NCBI GenBank assembly: GCA_035465395.1
Contig: DATHRK010000069.1
Span: forward strand, 1 to 18,538
Reading direction: 5' to 3'
DNA: 18,538 bases
Origin: DATHRK01 sp035465395
Lineage (GTDB): Bacteria > Gemmatimonadota > Gemmatimonadetes > Longimicrobiales > RSA9
The first letter of the stretch is position 1. Each line of letters starts with the position of its first letter. The position numbers and the translations under genes are program-made. The notes under the pieces were generated by a model. The model did no database searches, had not been told where the DNA came from, and saw nothing but the letters and a program-made list of their open reading frames with translations. Positions 7,890 through 15,829 of the stretch are shown in pieces.

Positions 7890-10490
7890 CTAGCCTTCGG
7901 CCTCGAGTCCCGCGTCCACCGCCTTCTCGATACGCGCGATGGACTCGGCGAGGTGCGCCCGCGTGTAGGCGTCGGTGCTGGTCGCGGACGCCAGCCGATC
8001 CTTCAACGCGTTCAGCTCCCAGCGAGCCACCGCGCGGGCGTCGGCCGGCACGCCATCCTCCGGATCCACGATGAGCCCGGTCATCGCGTCCAGGTAGGCG
8101 CGCTGGAGGTCGCGGCGCGACGCGCTGATCGCGCGCGCCCCCACGTCGCTCCAGATCGCATCGCTCAGGGCGTCGAAGAGCTCCGGGATCGACACCACGT
8201 CGGCCTGCCCGAACTTCGCCTCGCCGTCACGGATGCGGGCGAGTCGCGATGCGTCCAGCAGCTGGTTCAGGACCGACCTCTGCAGGTTCAGCACGAGCGT
8301 GTGGTAGGGGAAGTCGTAGCGCCCCCCGATGGTCGAGTTCATGTCCCAACCGGCTCGCCGCTCCGGCCCGAACGCGCGCAGCAGCTCCGGGGTGAGGGTG
8401 AGCGCGTTGGCCGCGAAGACCCGGTCGACCAGCAGGTCCAGCGCCTTCTCCTGTTCGACCTTCGGCACGTTCACGAACGGGTCGCGTCCGTCGCCCACGC
8501 GGTCGCGGTTCATGTACTGGCCGCCGATGTACTTCACGGCCGGCGCGATGGCCCGCGCGTACTCGTTCATGAGCTGCCCGAACGCGCCGCGCATCTCTGC
8601 GTACGGCGTGTTGTCCAGCAGCACGTATTCCGGCAGGCGCTCCCACATGCCGCGGATCATCGCGCTGCGCTCCGCGCCCCAGGCGAGCGGGTCCGCGGCC
8701 AGATCGTAGACGTTGATCGTCGGATCGAGGGCGCCGGGGCCGCCCGCCTCGTTGCCGAACATGTGCTCCTGCATCGACACCTCGCGCGCGACCCGGTTGG
8801 CCTCCTCCTGGTCGTCGGCGTAGGCGTAGCGGATGTACCAGCGATCGTAGGAGCCCGGGCTGGTGGTGTAGTAGTCCCCGTTGGCGCCGTTCGCGGCGAG
8901 GTTGATGGTCGGGTACTCCATCACCGAGCTGAAGACGCCGTTGGCGCCGGTGAAGTCGGTGTCGTGAAGGCGCGCGTTCGGGGTGCTCGCGGAGGACCGG
9001 AAGTTGTGCTGCATCCCCAGCGTGTGCCCGACCTCGTGCATCACCACCCAGACGGTGAAGGCCCGCAGGATCTCGTCCGGCAGCGGCGCGCCCGGCTCGC
9101 CCTCCCCGCGGGCGGCGAGCAGTAGCCCGGCCAGCGCCCCCTGCGCGCCCAGCGCCGTCCCGAAGCCCGGCAGCTCCACGCCCGGCGCGTTCGCGTCCGG
9201 AGTGGCGAAAGCGCCCACGCCGAGCGCCTGTTCGAACGCCTCGGCGGCCGTCATCGGGTTCACGAGGTTCCGCCAGGTGTTGCGGAAGCCCATGAACATG
9301 TTCGCCTCGAAGAGGATGTCGGCGTCCAGCGTCTCGCCCGTGCGCGGATCCACTTTGGACGGGCCGATGGCGCCGTAGTTGGGATCGTCCGAGGTGTTCC
9401 AGCGCAGCGTCGAGTACTGCATGTCGTCGGGGTCGGCGCCCTCGGGCAGGTCCATCGCCACGACCGCGCCTTCCCAGCCGGCGGCCTCGAACGCGCGATT
9501 CCAGTTCTCCACGCCCTCCTTGAACCAGCCGCGGTACTTGTCGGGGACGTTGTGGTCGATGTAGTAGACGATCGGCTGTACGGGCCGCCAGCGGTCGCCG
9601 ACCTGCTCGCCGCGCTCCAGCCGCCAGCGGTTCACGTAGCGGCGGAAGAAGGTGCTGTCCTCGCCGCTGAAGTCCTTGTGCACGGTCTGGAAGCTACCGA
9701 CGCGCTCGTCGGCGAGCCGGCGCTCCATCGGCCGCTCGGGCAGGCGCGCGAGCGTGTAGTAGACGGAGAGCGACATGTAGCGGCCGTCGGGGACCGAGGC
9801 GAGGCCCACCGGCTCGCCCGGCTTGAAGGTCAGGCGCGCACGCACGCCGACGTTGTTCTCGAAGCCCTTGGTCTGCTCCAGGTAGCTGCGCTCCCGGTCG
9901 AACGAGACGTTACCCGGCTGCCCGGGACGCGTCGATGCCACGACGCGCAGGTTCCGGCTGACGCCCGAGAGATCGGACAGGAACCACCCGGTCACGTCGA
10001 TCAGGACCGCGTCGTCCTCCTCCCGCGTGGCCTCGACCTTGGCCGTCTCCACGACGGACGAGCCGATGGTGAGGCCCACCGCCTCTTGCGCGCGCGCGTC
10101 CCCCGCGGCGCCGAAGCGGTGCGGCCGCTGCAGCAGGAACACCTTGTCCCCGTGGCGCTCCAGCGCCATCAGGTCCATCTCGAAGTACGTGATGGTAGTG
10201 CCGCCGAACAGCCCGCCCGCGCCGATGCCCTGCGCGACGCGGGTGTCGAGCAGGAAGTCCTGGCCGAGCTGCTCGGGACGGACCGCCATGTAGAGCTTCC
10301 CGTCCTTCTCGTACATGTCGAAGAAGCCGGGGGTCAGCGTCGCGTCCTCGACGAGCTCTTCGAACGCGTCGTCCTTTTCTTCGCCGTCGCCGTCTTCCTG
10401 CGCGGTCGCCCCCGCGGGGATCGCGACGGTCAGGAGTAAAGCGAGGGCTCCCCGCCCGAGAAGGGCGGCGCGGTCGGTCCATCCGAACAT
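7890..10490 (-). CDS. Exported zinc-dependent metalloprotease (DUF5117/DUF5118 family)
   Basis: This 866-aa secreted metallopeptidase begins at ATG 10490, preceded by GGAGG four bases upstream. A signal peptide (ALLGRGALALLLTVAIPAGATAQ) is followed by an acidic linker. The N-terminal DUF5118/DUF5117 region runs from about 40 to 300 and includes GFFDMYEKDGKLYMAV and RERSYLEQTKGF. The catalytic region has the extended zinc motif HEVGHTLGMQH (H485, E486, H489, third ligand H495), as in astacin/matrixin-like metzincins. SSVMEYP about 40 residues later is consistent with the metzincin Met-turn. The C-terminal part includes LRAFGPERRAGWDMNS and a helical tail. Both length and domain order match complete family members, which are common in Gemmatimonadota and Bacteroidota. 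The frame runs open far upstream to 11537, but that part lies antisense to other genes and lacks a signal. It probably acts in extracellular protein degradation. Confidence 0.95.
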   Translation of the reverse strand: MFGWTDRAALLGRGALALLLTVAIPAGATAQEDGDGEEKDDAFEELVEDATLTPGFFDMYEKDGKLYMAVRPEQLGQDFLLDTRVAQGIGAGGLFGGTTITYFEMDLMALERHGDKVFLLQRPHRFGAAGDARAQEAVGLTIGSSVVETAKVEATREEDDAVLIDVTGWFLSDLSGVSRNLRVVASTRPGQPGNVSFDRERSYLEQTKGFENNVGVRARLTFKPGEPVGLASVPDGRYMSLSVYYTLARLPERPMERRLADERVGSFQTVHKDFSGEDSTFFRRYVNRWRLERGEQVGDRWRPVQPIVYYIDHNVPDKYRGWFKEGVENWNRAFEAAGWEGAVVAMDLPEGADPDDMQYSTLRWNTSDDPNYGAIGPSKVDPRTGETLDADILFEANMFMGFRNTWRNLVNPMTAAEAFEQALGVGAFATPDANAPGVELPGFGTALGAQGALAGLLLAARGEGEPGAPLPDEILRAFTVWVVMHEVGHTLGMQHNFRSSASTPNARLHDTDFTGANGVFSSVMEYPTINLAANGANGDYYTTSPGSYDRWYIRYAYADDQEEANRVAREVSMQEHMFGNEAGGPGALDPTINVYDLAADPLAWGAERSAMIRGMWERLPEYVLLDNTPYAEMRGAFGQLMNEYARAIAPAVKYIGGQYMNRDRVGDGRDPFVNVPKVEQEKALDLLVDRVFAANALTLTPELLRAFGPERRAGWDMNSTIGGRYDFPYHTLVLNLQRSVLNQLLDASRLARIRDGEAKFGQADVVSIPELFDALSDAIWSDVGARAISASRRDLQRAYLDAMTGLIVDPEDGVPADARAVARWELNALKDRLASATSTDAYTRAHLAESIARIEKAVDAGLEAEG

Positions 10491-10661
10491 GGGTCCTCCG
10501 GGGGTTGTCGTGCCGTGTCGAGCGGCGCACGCGCGTGGGTCGCGGTCATCTTCGGACCACGCTTCGCACCGGACAAGTGCCGCACGCGCACGCGTACGTT
10601 CGGTAGACCCCGCACGGGATGTCGCGGTTGCCCAGCGTGTGCCCGCGCGGGATCTTCGCGT

Positions 10662-10922
10662 ATGCTGAGGCTGCCGACGTCGGAGGAGTTGCGAGCCGCG
10701 CTGGATGCAGCCGGTCTCGCGCACCACGAGTACGAGCGGAACGCGCTCGGCGGGCGGCGCGACGACGCCTGGGCCAGCTGGTATGCCGCCTACGTCCTGG
10801 GGAGACTGGGCGATTTCGCGGATCCCACGTGGCTCGCGCGCGCCCTGGAAGAGGTCCCCGCCGAGGAGGACTGGGCGGAGGAGGCCGCGCTCGCGGTGGC
10901 CCGGCTCCTCGGCACCGGCTGA
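10662..10922 (+). CDS. Small hypothetical protein, 86 aa
   Basis: I do not recognise a named family. From ATG 10662 the product is a soluble, acidic, apparently all-helical protein: RLPTSEELRAALDAAGLAHH, then a tryptophan-rich core DAWASWYAAYVLGRLGDF and an acidic C-terminal helix ALEEVPAEEDWAEEAALAVA. There is no signal peptide or membrane segment. The composition is protein-like and the codon bias agrees with its neighbours, which supports it being real; an upstream in-frame GTG region to 10515 reads as low-complexity Arg/Gly and is unlikely to be translated. I recall short proteins with a similar D-x-W-x-x-WYAAYV core in other bacteria, but cannot name a function. It is divergent from the metalloprotease across 171 bases, in which I see no convincing promoter, and convergent with the M28 gene (14 bases apart). 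Confidence 0.7.
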   Translation: MLRLPTSEELRAALDAAGLAHHEYERNALGGRRDDAWASWYAAYVLGRLGDFADPTWLARALEEVPAEEDWAEEAALAVARLLGTG

Positions 10923-10936
10923 GTCGCGGAAGCCGC

Positions 10937-12676
10937 CTATCGCCTGCCCAGGACCGCCTGGAGCGTGACCTCGCGGCCCTCCCTCAGGACCGTGACCTCC
11001 ACGGTGTCGCCCGGCGCGTGCGCCCGCAGCGCGTACGTGTACGCGTACAGGTCGCCGACGTCCTCGCCGCCGAACCGGATGATGATGTCTCCCTCCCGCA
11101 GGCCCGCGCGTGCGGCGGGGCTGTCGTCCCGCACGCCGGTCAGTCGAACGCCGTGGTCGATCGGCGTCATGTCCGGGATCGATCCGAAGTAGGGTCCGTA
11201 GCCGCTCGAAGCGGGCGCGTCGCCCGCCTCCGCGCGCAGCGGGCGGCCAGCGCCGCGGACCAGCGAGAGCGCGATCGGGGTGTCCCCCGAGCCTGCGAGC
11301 ACGGCGGCGATGTCTGCCGCGAACGCCGCCACGCGCTCGACCCCGTCGGCGTCGATCCTCTCCCAGTCGTCGCTCGGCCGGTGGTAGTCGGCGTGCGTGT
11401 TGGTGAACAGGAACAGCACCGGGATCCCGGCGCCGTAGAACGACGAGTGGTCGGACGGCCCGTAGCCGTCCGGGTTCTTGCCCAGCGTGAAGGGACGGTC
11501 GAGCCCCGCGTTGGTGCGATCCAGGATGTCGTCCCACTCCTCCGCGGTGCCGACGCCGTACACCGTGAGGGCGTCGTCCCGGAGCCGGCCCACCATGTCC
11601 ATGTTGATCATCGCGACGGCACCGTCGAGAGGCACGGTGGGGTGCGCGACCCAGTGGCCCGAGCCGAGCAGGCCCCGCTCCTCGCCGCTGAACGCCACGA
11701 AGACCACGGGACGCGCCGGTGCGGGTCCGCCGGCCAGACGACGCGCGGCCTCGAGGAGCGCCGCGGTGCCGCTCGCGTTGTCGTCGGCGCCGTTGTGGAT
11801 CTCGCGCGAGTCGGGCGCCAGGGACCCGGATCCGCCACGCCCGAGGTGGTCGTAGTGCGCGCCGATGATCACCGGCTCCTCCGCGTGCGCCGCGACCGCG
11901 CCCGGCAGGACCCCGACCACGTTCCGGGCGCGCGCCTCGACCGCCTTCACCCGCGCCTCCAGCGTGCCGGGGGCGCCGGAGGTCGCGGCTTCCCTGACGG
12001 CCGTCGCGCCCTCGCCTCGGACCGCGACGACGGGAACGCCGACGAACGGCCGCGTCTCTCCCTCCGCGTCGGGGAGCGCGCGGCTCTCGTCGAGGAGGAG
12101 GATCACCCCCACCGCCCCTCGTGCCGAGAGCGCCGACGCCGCGAAGTGGGCGTCCAGTTCGCCCTCGCCCGCCTCGACGACGGCGATCACGCCGGTCACG
12201 TCCGCGCCGCCGTGCGCGTGCGGATCGGGCGCGTCGACGAGGCGCAGCGGGGCCTCCGCGCGCCCCGAGCCGCTGAATCCGAACGGCGCCAGAAGGGACG
12301 ACTCCAGCGCGGTGACGCCCTCCGACCCGTCCGCGCCCAGCCGCAGCCCCGCCGCGTCCACGGCCGCCCCGACCCGCAGGGAGAAGTCCTGGAACCAGGT
12401 GCCGTCGCTGCCCGCGGGTTGCAGGCCGATGGAGGCCATGCGCTCGGCGATGTAGCTAGCGGCGCACCTCTCGCCCTGGCTCGCGGCCGCGCGTCCTTCC
12501 AGCGCATCGTCGGCGAGATAGCGGACGTCACCCAGCGGCCCGGACAGCGGGCCGATCACGGCCGCCGGATCGGGACACGCCGCCTGGGGTAGCGCGGGGG
12601 CCGGGGTGAGCGCGAGAGTGAGGGCCGCGGCCGCGATGGTTCCGTTTCGCACGAACAATGACACGTCAGACTCCAT
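10937..12676 (-). CDS. Exported M28 family aminopeptidase with PA-like insert and C-terminal PDZ domain
   Basis: This is a zinc exopeptidase predicted to release N-terminal residues outside the cytoplasm. Numbering from ATG 12676 gives 579 aa; GTG 12664, with GGAG six bases upstream, and GTG 12652 are credible alternatives and leave a cleaner signal peptide (IAAAALTLALTPAPALPQA). A PA-like insert covers about 120-230. The M28 core has all five ligand regions: H274 in GAHYDHLG, D298 in NGADDNASG, the E332-E333 pair in FSGEERGLLGSG, D360 in MINMDMVG and H432 in DYHRPSDD. A PDZ domain (about 495-579) includes VRDDSPAARAGLREGDIIIR and probably positions substrate or partner proteins. All catalytic residues are intact. 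The start lies back to back with the PD40 gene on the other strand, and the stop is convergent with the small hypothetical gene. Confidence 0.94.
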   Translation of the reverse strand: MESDVSLFVRNGTIAAAALTLALTPAPALPQAACPDPAAVIGPLSGPLGDVRYLADDALEGRAAASQGERCAASYIAERMASIGLQPAGSDGTWFQDFSLRVGAAVDAAGLRLGADGSEGVTALESSLLAPFGFSGSGRAEAPLRLVDAPDPHAHGGADVTGVIAVVEAGEGELDAHFAASALSARGAVGVILLLDESRALPDAEGETRPFVGVPVVAVRGEGATAVREAATSGAPGTLEARVKAVEARARNVVGVLPGAVAAHAEEPVIIGAHYDHLGRGGSGSLAPDSREIHNGADDNASGTAALLEAARRLAGGPAPARPVVFVAFSGEERGLLGSGHWVAHPTVPLDGAVAMINMDMVGRLRDDALTVYGVGTAEEWDDILDRTNAGLDRPFTLGKNPDGYGPSDHSSFYGAGIPVLFLFTNTHADYHRPSDDWERIDADGVERVAAFAADIAAVLAGSGDTPIALSLVRGAGRPLRAEAGDAPASSGYGPYFGSIPDMTPIDHGVRLTGVRDDSPAARAGLREGDIIIRFGGEDVGDLYAYTYALRAHAPGDTVEVTVLREGREVTLQAVLGRR

Positions 12677-12686
12677 GGTCGAACCG

Positions 12687-13829
12687 ATGATGAACAGGGC
12701 CGCCGCTGCGACGATCGTCCTGCTCCTGTCCGCCTGCGCCGCCGACACCGACGCCGACACCGAACTGGCGGGGTCGGAGGCCGGGTCCGCCCGAGCTCCC
12801 GCACCCGCCGTCGTGGCCCACGGGCCAGGCGCCGATTTCACGGTGGGTGCCGGCGACGCGTACCCCGGCCTCGACGCGGAGAGCCATCTGCGCTCGGTGC
12901 GCCAGCTCACCTTCGACGGCGAGAACGCCGAGGCGTACTTCGCCTTCGATGGCACGCGTCTCGTCTACCAGCGGACCCCCGCCGACGGCGGTTGCGACCA
13001 GATCTTCGAGCTGGACCTCGCGACCGGTGCCGAGCGGCTGGTGAGCACCGGGGACGGACGCACGACCTGCTCTTACTTCTACCCGGACGGAGAGACCATC
13101 CTCTTCTCCTCCACCCACCTGGCGGGCGCCGCCTGCCCGGCCCCGGCGGACTACAGCCGCGGCTACGTCTGGCCGGTCTACGAGGCCTACGACCTCTTCA
13201 TCACCGACGGCGACGGGGGCTTCACCAGGCTGACCGAGACGCCCGGATACGACGCCGAGGCGACCGTGTCCCCGCTCGGCGACCGCATCGTGTTCACGAG
13301 CGTGCGCGACGGCGACCTCGACCTCTACTCGATGGCGCTCGACGGCTCCGACGTGCGTCGGCTCACCGATCGGCCCGGGTACGACGGCGGTGCGTTCTAT
13401 TCGCCCGATGGTTCGCAGATCGTCTGGCGCGCGCACTATCCCGAGGGCGAGGACGCGCTGGAGGACTACCGCAGCCTGCTCGCCGACGGCCTGATCCGGC
13501 CGTCGCAGCTGGAGCTCTGGGTGGCCGACGCCGACGGCGGCAACCCTCGCCAGCTCACCGACAACGGCGCGGCGAACTTCGGCCCCTACTGGCATCCCTC
13601 CGGTGACTGGATCGTGTTCAGCTCGAACCTGCACGACCCGCAGGGCCGCGACTTCGACCTCTACGGCGTGAGCGTGGAGGGCGGGGAGCCGTGGCGGATC
13701 ACGCACACCGACGGCTTCGACGGCTTCCCCGTGTTCAGCCCGGACGGGCGGTTCCTCGTGTGGGGATCCAACCGCAACCCAGCGCACGAGGGTAACACCA
13801 ACGTGTTCATCGCCGAGTGGGTGGACTGA
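12687..13829 (+). CDS. PD40 (TolB-like) beta-propeller lipoprotein
   Basis: The product is a lipoprotein with a WD40-like PD40 propeller similar to the C-terminal domain of TolB. MMNRAAAATIVLLLSACAAD carries a clean lipobox (L-S-A-C). ATG 12687 or 12690 fits the lipoprotein signal best; ATG 12675 is also in frame, and none has a visible ribosome binding site. After an Asp/Thr/Ala-rich linker, repeated blades show the PD40 pattern: YFYPDGETILFSSTH, VSPLGDRIVFTSVRDGDLDL, YSPDGSQIVW, HPSGDWIVFSSN and FSPDGRFLVWGSN, about 380 aa in all. Such propellers are binding modules, here probably on the periplasmic face of a membrane. The gene is divergent from the M28-PDZ peptidase; M28 and PD40 modules are often neighbours or fused, suggesting a joint role in peptide handling, which is inference. 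It ends 16 bases before the convergent HD gene. Confidence 0.92.
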   Translation: MMNRAAAATIVLLLSACAADTDADTELAGSEAGSARAPAPAVVAHGPGADFTVGAGDAYPGLDAESHLRSVRQLTFDGENAEAYFAFDGTRLVYQRTPADGGCDQIFELDLATGAERLVSTGDGRTTCSYFYPDGETILFSSTHLAGAACPAPADYSRGYVWPVYEAYDLFITDGDGGFTRLTETPGYDAEATVSPLGDRIVFTSVRDGDLDLYSMALDGSDVRRLTDRPGYDGGAFYSPDGSQIVWRAHYPEGEDALEDYRSLLADGLIRPSQLELWVADADGGNPRQLTDNGAANFGPYWHPSGDWIVFSSNLHDPQGRDFDLYGVSVEGGEPWRITHTDGFDGFPVFSPDGRFLVWGSNRNPAHEGNTNVFIAEWVD

Positions 13830-13844
13830 CGGGCTCGGCGCCCG
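13830..13844. terminator. Short hairpin between convergent genes
   Basis: CGGGC (13830-13834) and GCCCG (13840-13844) form a 5-bp stem with a TCGGC loop. It exactly fills the 16-base space between the convergent PD40 and HD genes. No T-run follows on either strand, so a terminator role is only suggested by position. Confidence 0.3.
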
Positions 13845-13845
13845 C

Positions 13846-14424
13846 CTACCCCAGGCCGACCTCGTCCAGCACGCGGAGCACGATCGCCCAGAGGTTCGGC
13901 GCCCCGTCGCGGATCGGCGCCATGCGGTCGAGGACCTGCGCTCGCGTCACGCCGTGCTCGGCCCACGAGCCGCCGTCGCAGAGGCGGTTCTGCAGCAGCC
14001 CCCCGAAACGGTCCAGCGCGACCGCGTAGCGCGCGTCCGGGGTCACGCCCTCCTCGAACTCGTCCCACAGCAGGCGCAGCTCGGAGCCCTGGTCGGGCGG
14101 CAGCAGGCCGAAGAGCCGGTCCGCCGCCCGACGCTCGCGGTCCGCCCTGTCCGCTTGCGCCACCTCGTCGAAGGCGAAGGTGTCGCCGGCGTCGATCTCC
14201 ACCACGTCGTGGACGAGGACCATGCGGGTCGCGCGGCCGACGTCGACCCCCGCGACGGCGTGCTCGGCCAGCAGGCCCGCCATCGCGGCGAGATGCCAGG
14301 AATGCTCCGCGCTGTTCTCGTGTCGACCGCTGCCGCCGACGCGCGTCTTGCGGGCGATGTCCTTTAGCCGGTCCAGCTCGCCGATGAACGCGAGCTGCCG
14401 GTCGATTCTGTCTGCCCCGCTCAT
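13846..14424 (-). CDS. HD-domain phosphohydrolase (YfbR/HDDC2-like 5'-deoxynucleotidase family)
   Basis: This 192-aa cytosolic HD-domain protein starts at ATG 14424 with a strong AAGGAGAT ribosome binding site. It resembles the HDDC2/YfbR group, metal-dependent enzymes that dephosphorylate deoxynucleoside 5'-monophosphates. Family landmarks are FIGELDRLKDIARKTRV, the first His in RHENSAEHSWHLA (H41), the H72-D73 metal pair in LVHDVVEIDAGDT with E76, D78 and D81 beyond it, and the last ligand D138 in ALDRFGGLLQN. All metal ligands are present. The frame is open upstream to 14757, but that segment lies opposite the DUF805 gene and is not protein-like. It is divergent from the DUF805 gene over 105 bases. 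Exact nucleotide specificity is unknown. Confidence 0.92.
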   Translation of the reverse strand: MSGADRIDRQLAFIGELDRLKDIARKTRVGGSGRHENSAEHSWHLAAMAGLLAEHAVAGVDVGRATRMVLVHDVVEIDAGDTFAFDEVAQADRADRERRAADRLFGLLPPDQGSELRLLWDEFEEGVTPDARYAVALDRFGGLLQNRLCDGGSWAEHGVTRAQVLDRMAPIRDGAPNLWAIVLRVLDEVGLG

Positions 14425-14529
14425 CGGTCCGATCTCCTTCTTTCGCTCGGCGACCCCCGGGTTGCCCCGGCGGACGGGGGCTCGCACCGTAGCCCGCGAC
14501 GCGCGCGCTCGCTCCCGCCCGGAGAGGCC

Positions 14530-14898
14530 ATGACCTGGTACCTCGAAGCCCTGATGAGCTACGCCGATTTCGGCGGCCGTGCCAGCAGGCGCCAGTTCTG
14601 GGGCTTCCTGGTGGTGCACCTGTTCGTGTCGTTCCTGCTGGTGTTCGGGGACGTGATCCTGGCGGCTGGCTCGAACGCCGGCTACGGGGTGCTCTCCGGC
14701 CTCTACTGGCTGGCCACGCTGGTTCCCGCGCTGGCGGTGACCGTGCGGAGACTGCACGACATCGGCCGACCCGGCCTCTGGATCCTGGTCGGATTCGTGC
14801 CGGTCCTGGGCGTCCTGGTGCTCCTCCTCATGGCGCTGCTGGAGGGCGAGCCGGGCGACAACGGGTACGGGCCGAACCCGAGGCTCGCGGGGGCTTGA
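14530..14898 (+). CDS. DUF805 inner-membrane protein
   Basis: This 122-aa membrane protein of the DUF805 family (E. coli YhaH/YhaI relatives) has unknown function. It shows the family's fixed layout: an N-terminal YADFGGRASRRQFWGF motif, then a membrane helix (LVVHLFVSFLLVFGDVIL), another (VLSGLYWLATLVPALAVTV), the conserved VRRLHDIGRPGLW loop, a last helix (ILVGFVPVLGVLVLLLMALL) and a C-terminal G-x-NGYGPNP signature. ATG 14530 is supported by GGAGAGG a few bases upstream. It heads the plus-strand run that continues with the methyltransferase eight bases later. Confidence 0.93.
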   Translation: MTWYLEALMSYADFGGRASRRQFWGFLVVHLFVSFLLVFGDVILAAGSNAGYGVLSGLYWLATLVPALAVTVRRLHDIGRPGLWILVGFVPVLGVLVLLLMALLEGEPGDNGYGPNPRLAGA

Positions 14899-14906
14899 GG
14901 CCGAGG

Positions 14907-15722
14907 ATGGCGAGCGCTACGCCGAGGCCGCGCCTCTACGGCGAGCTCGCGGACTGGTGGCCTCTGGTTTCGGCCCCTTCGGACTACGCCGAGGAGGCCG
15001 CCTTCTACGTCGACCTCCTGCTCGGGCCGGACCCGCCCGTCGACGCGTCGCTCCTGGAGTTGGGCAGCGGCGGCGGCAACAACGCGTCGCACATGAAAGC
15101 GGCGTTCGGCGAGGTGACGTTGGTGGACGCGTCGGCGGACATGATCGAGGTCAGCCGCGCGCTCAACACCGATTGCGAGCACGTCGTGGGGGACATGCGC
15201 GACATCCGGCTCGGCCGCACCTTCGACCGGGTCTTCATCCACGACGCGATCGACTACATGGCCAGCCGCGAGGACCTGCACGCAGCCCTCGCCACGGCGT
15301 TCGTCCACTGTCGGCCGGGGGGCGCGGCCGTCCTCGTCCCGGACTACGTGCGCGAGAGCTTCGCCCCCTCGACCCGGCACGGGGGGCACGACGACGGCTC
15401 GCGTGGCGTGCGCTACCTGGAATGGACGCGCGACCCGGACCCCGACGACTGCACGTACACGACCGACTTCGCGTTCCTGCTGCGCGAGGGCGACGAGGTT
15501 CGCGTGGTGCACGACCGGCACGTCGGCGGCCTGTTCGCGCGACGGGAGTGGCTGGCCATGCTGCGCCAGGCGGGCTTCGAGGCGCAGGTCATCGAGTTCC
15601 GGCACAGCGAGGTGGCGCGCCCGCTGGACGTGTTCCGGGCACGACGTCCGGAGACCGACCCATCCGACGCAGGCGGCGCGCGGGCGGCGGGGCCGACCGG
15701 CGACGAAGAGGCGTGGACGTGA
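14907..15722 (+). CDS. Class I SAM-dependent methyltransferase
   Basis: This 271-aa Rossmann-fold methyltransferase starts at ATG 14907, preceded by GAGG at 14897-14900; TTG 14895 is a less likely start. Motif I is LLELGSGGGNNASH (49-62), the acidic residue after beta2 is D74 in TLVDASADMI, and motif II/III lies around GDMRDI (95-100) and FDRVFIHDAIDYM (106-118). The segment after motif IV (PDYVRESFAPSTRHGGHDDG) and a C-terminal beta region ending FEAQVIEFRHSEVARPLDVF are typical of small-molecule methyltransferases. The last 25 residues are low-complexity and probably disordered. The substrate is unknown. Its stop overlaps the next small ORF by 4 bases (GTGA). Confidence 0.9.
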   Translation: MASATPRPRLYGELADWWPLVSAPSDYAEEAAFYVDLLLGPDPPVDASLLELGSGGGNNASHMKAAFGEVTLVDASADMIEVSRALNTDCEHVVGDMRDIRLGRTFDRVFIHDAIDYMASREDLHAALATAFVHCRPGGAAVLVPDYVRESFAPSTRHGGHDDGSRGVRYLEWTRDPDPDDCTYTTDFAFLLREGDEVRVVHDRHVGGLFARREWLAMLRQAGFEAQVIEFRHSEVARPLDVFRARRPETDPSDAGGARAAGPTGDEEAWT

Positions 15723-15829
15723 GCGACCCCCGAGAGGCGCACATCGACCGCATCCTCGGCTACGAGCCGGGCGACTACTACGTCTTGCGGGTGTGGCGGG
15801 AAACGCGGTCCACCGCCGAAGTACGTTGA
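15719..15829 (+). CDS. Very small ORF (36 aa) coupled to both neighbours
   Basis: GTG 15719 overlaps the methyltransferase stop as GTGA, and the ORF's own stop overlaps the TTG start of the ATPase as TTGA. Two 4-base overlaps in a row are what translational coupling produces, which is the main reason to list it. The peptide is soluble and charged; its second half (GDYYVLRVWRETRSTAEVR) faintly resembles the first helix region of a J-domain (DYY...S-x-x-E-hydrophobic-basic, with the same spacing), but it ends before the HPD motif. It may be a genuine small protein, a translational relay or a truncated remnant. I cannot assign a function. Confidence 0.4.
   Translation: MSDPREAHIDRILGYEPGDYYVLRVWRETRSTAEVR

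Noticed and set aside
10491..11537. N-terminal extension of the minus-strand metalloprotease frame
   Set aside because: It overlaps the M28 gene in another frame of the same strand and the small plus-strand gene, is low-complexity, and would bury a clear signal peptide starting at 10490.
13846..14757. Longer start for the HD-domain gene
   Set aside because: The part upstream of 14424 lies opposite the DUF805 gene and is His/Gln/Arg-rich; ATG 14424 has a strong ribosome binding site.
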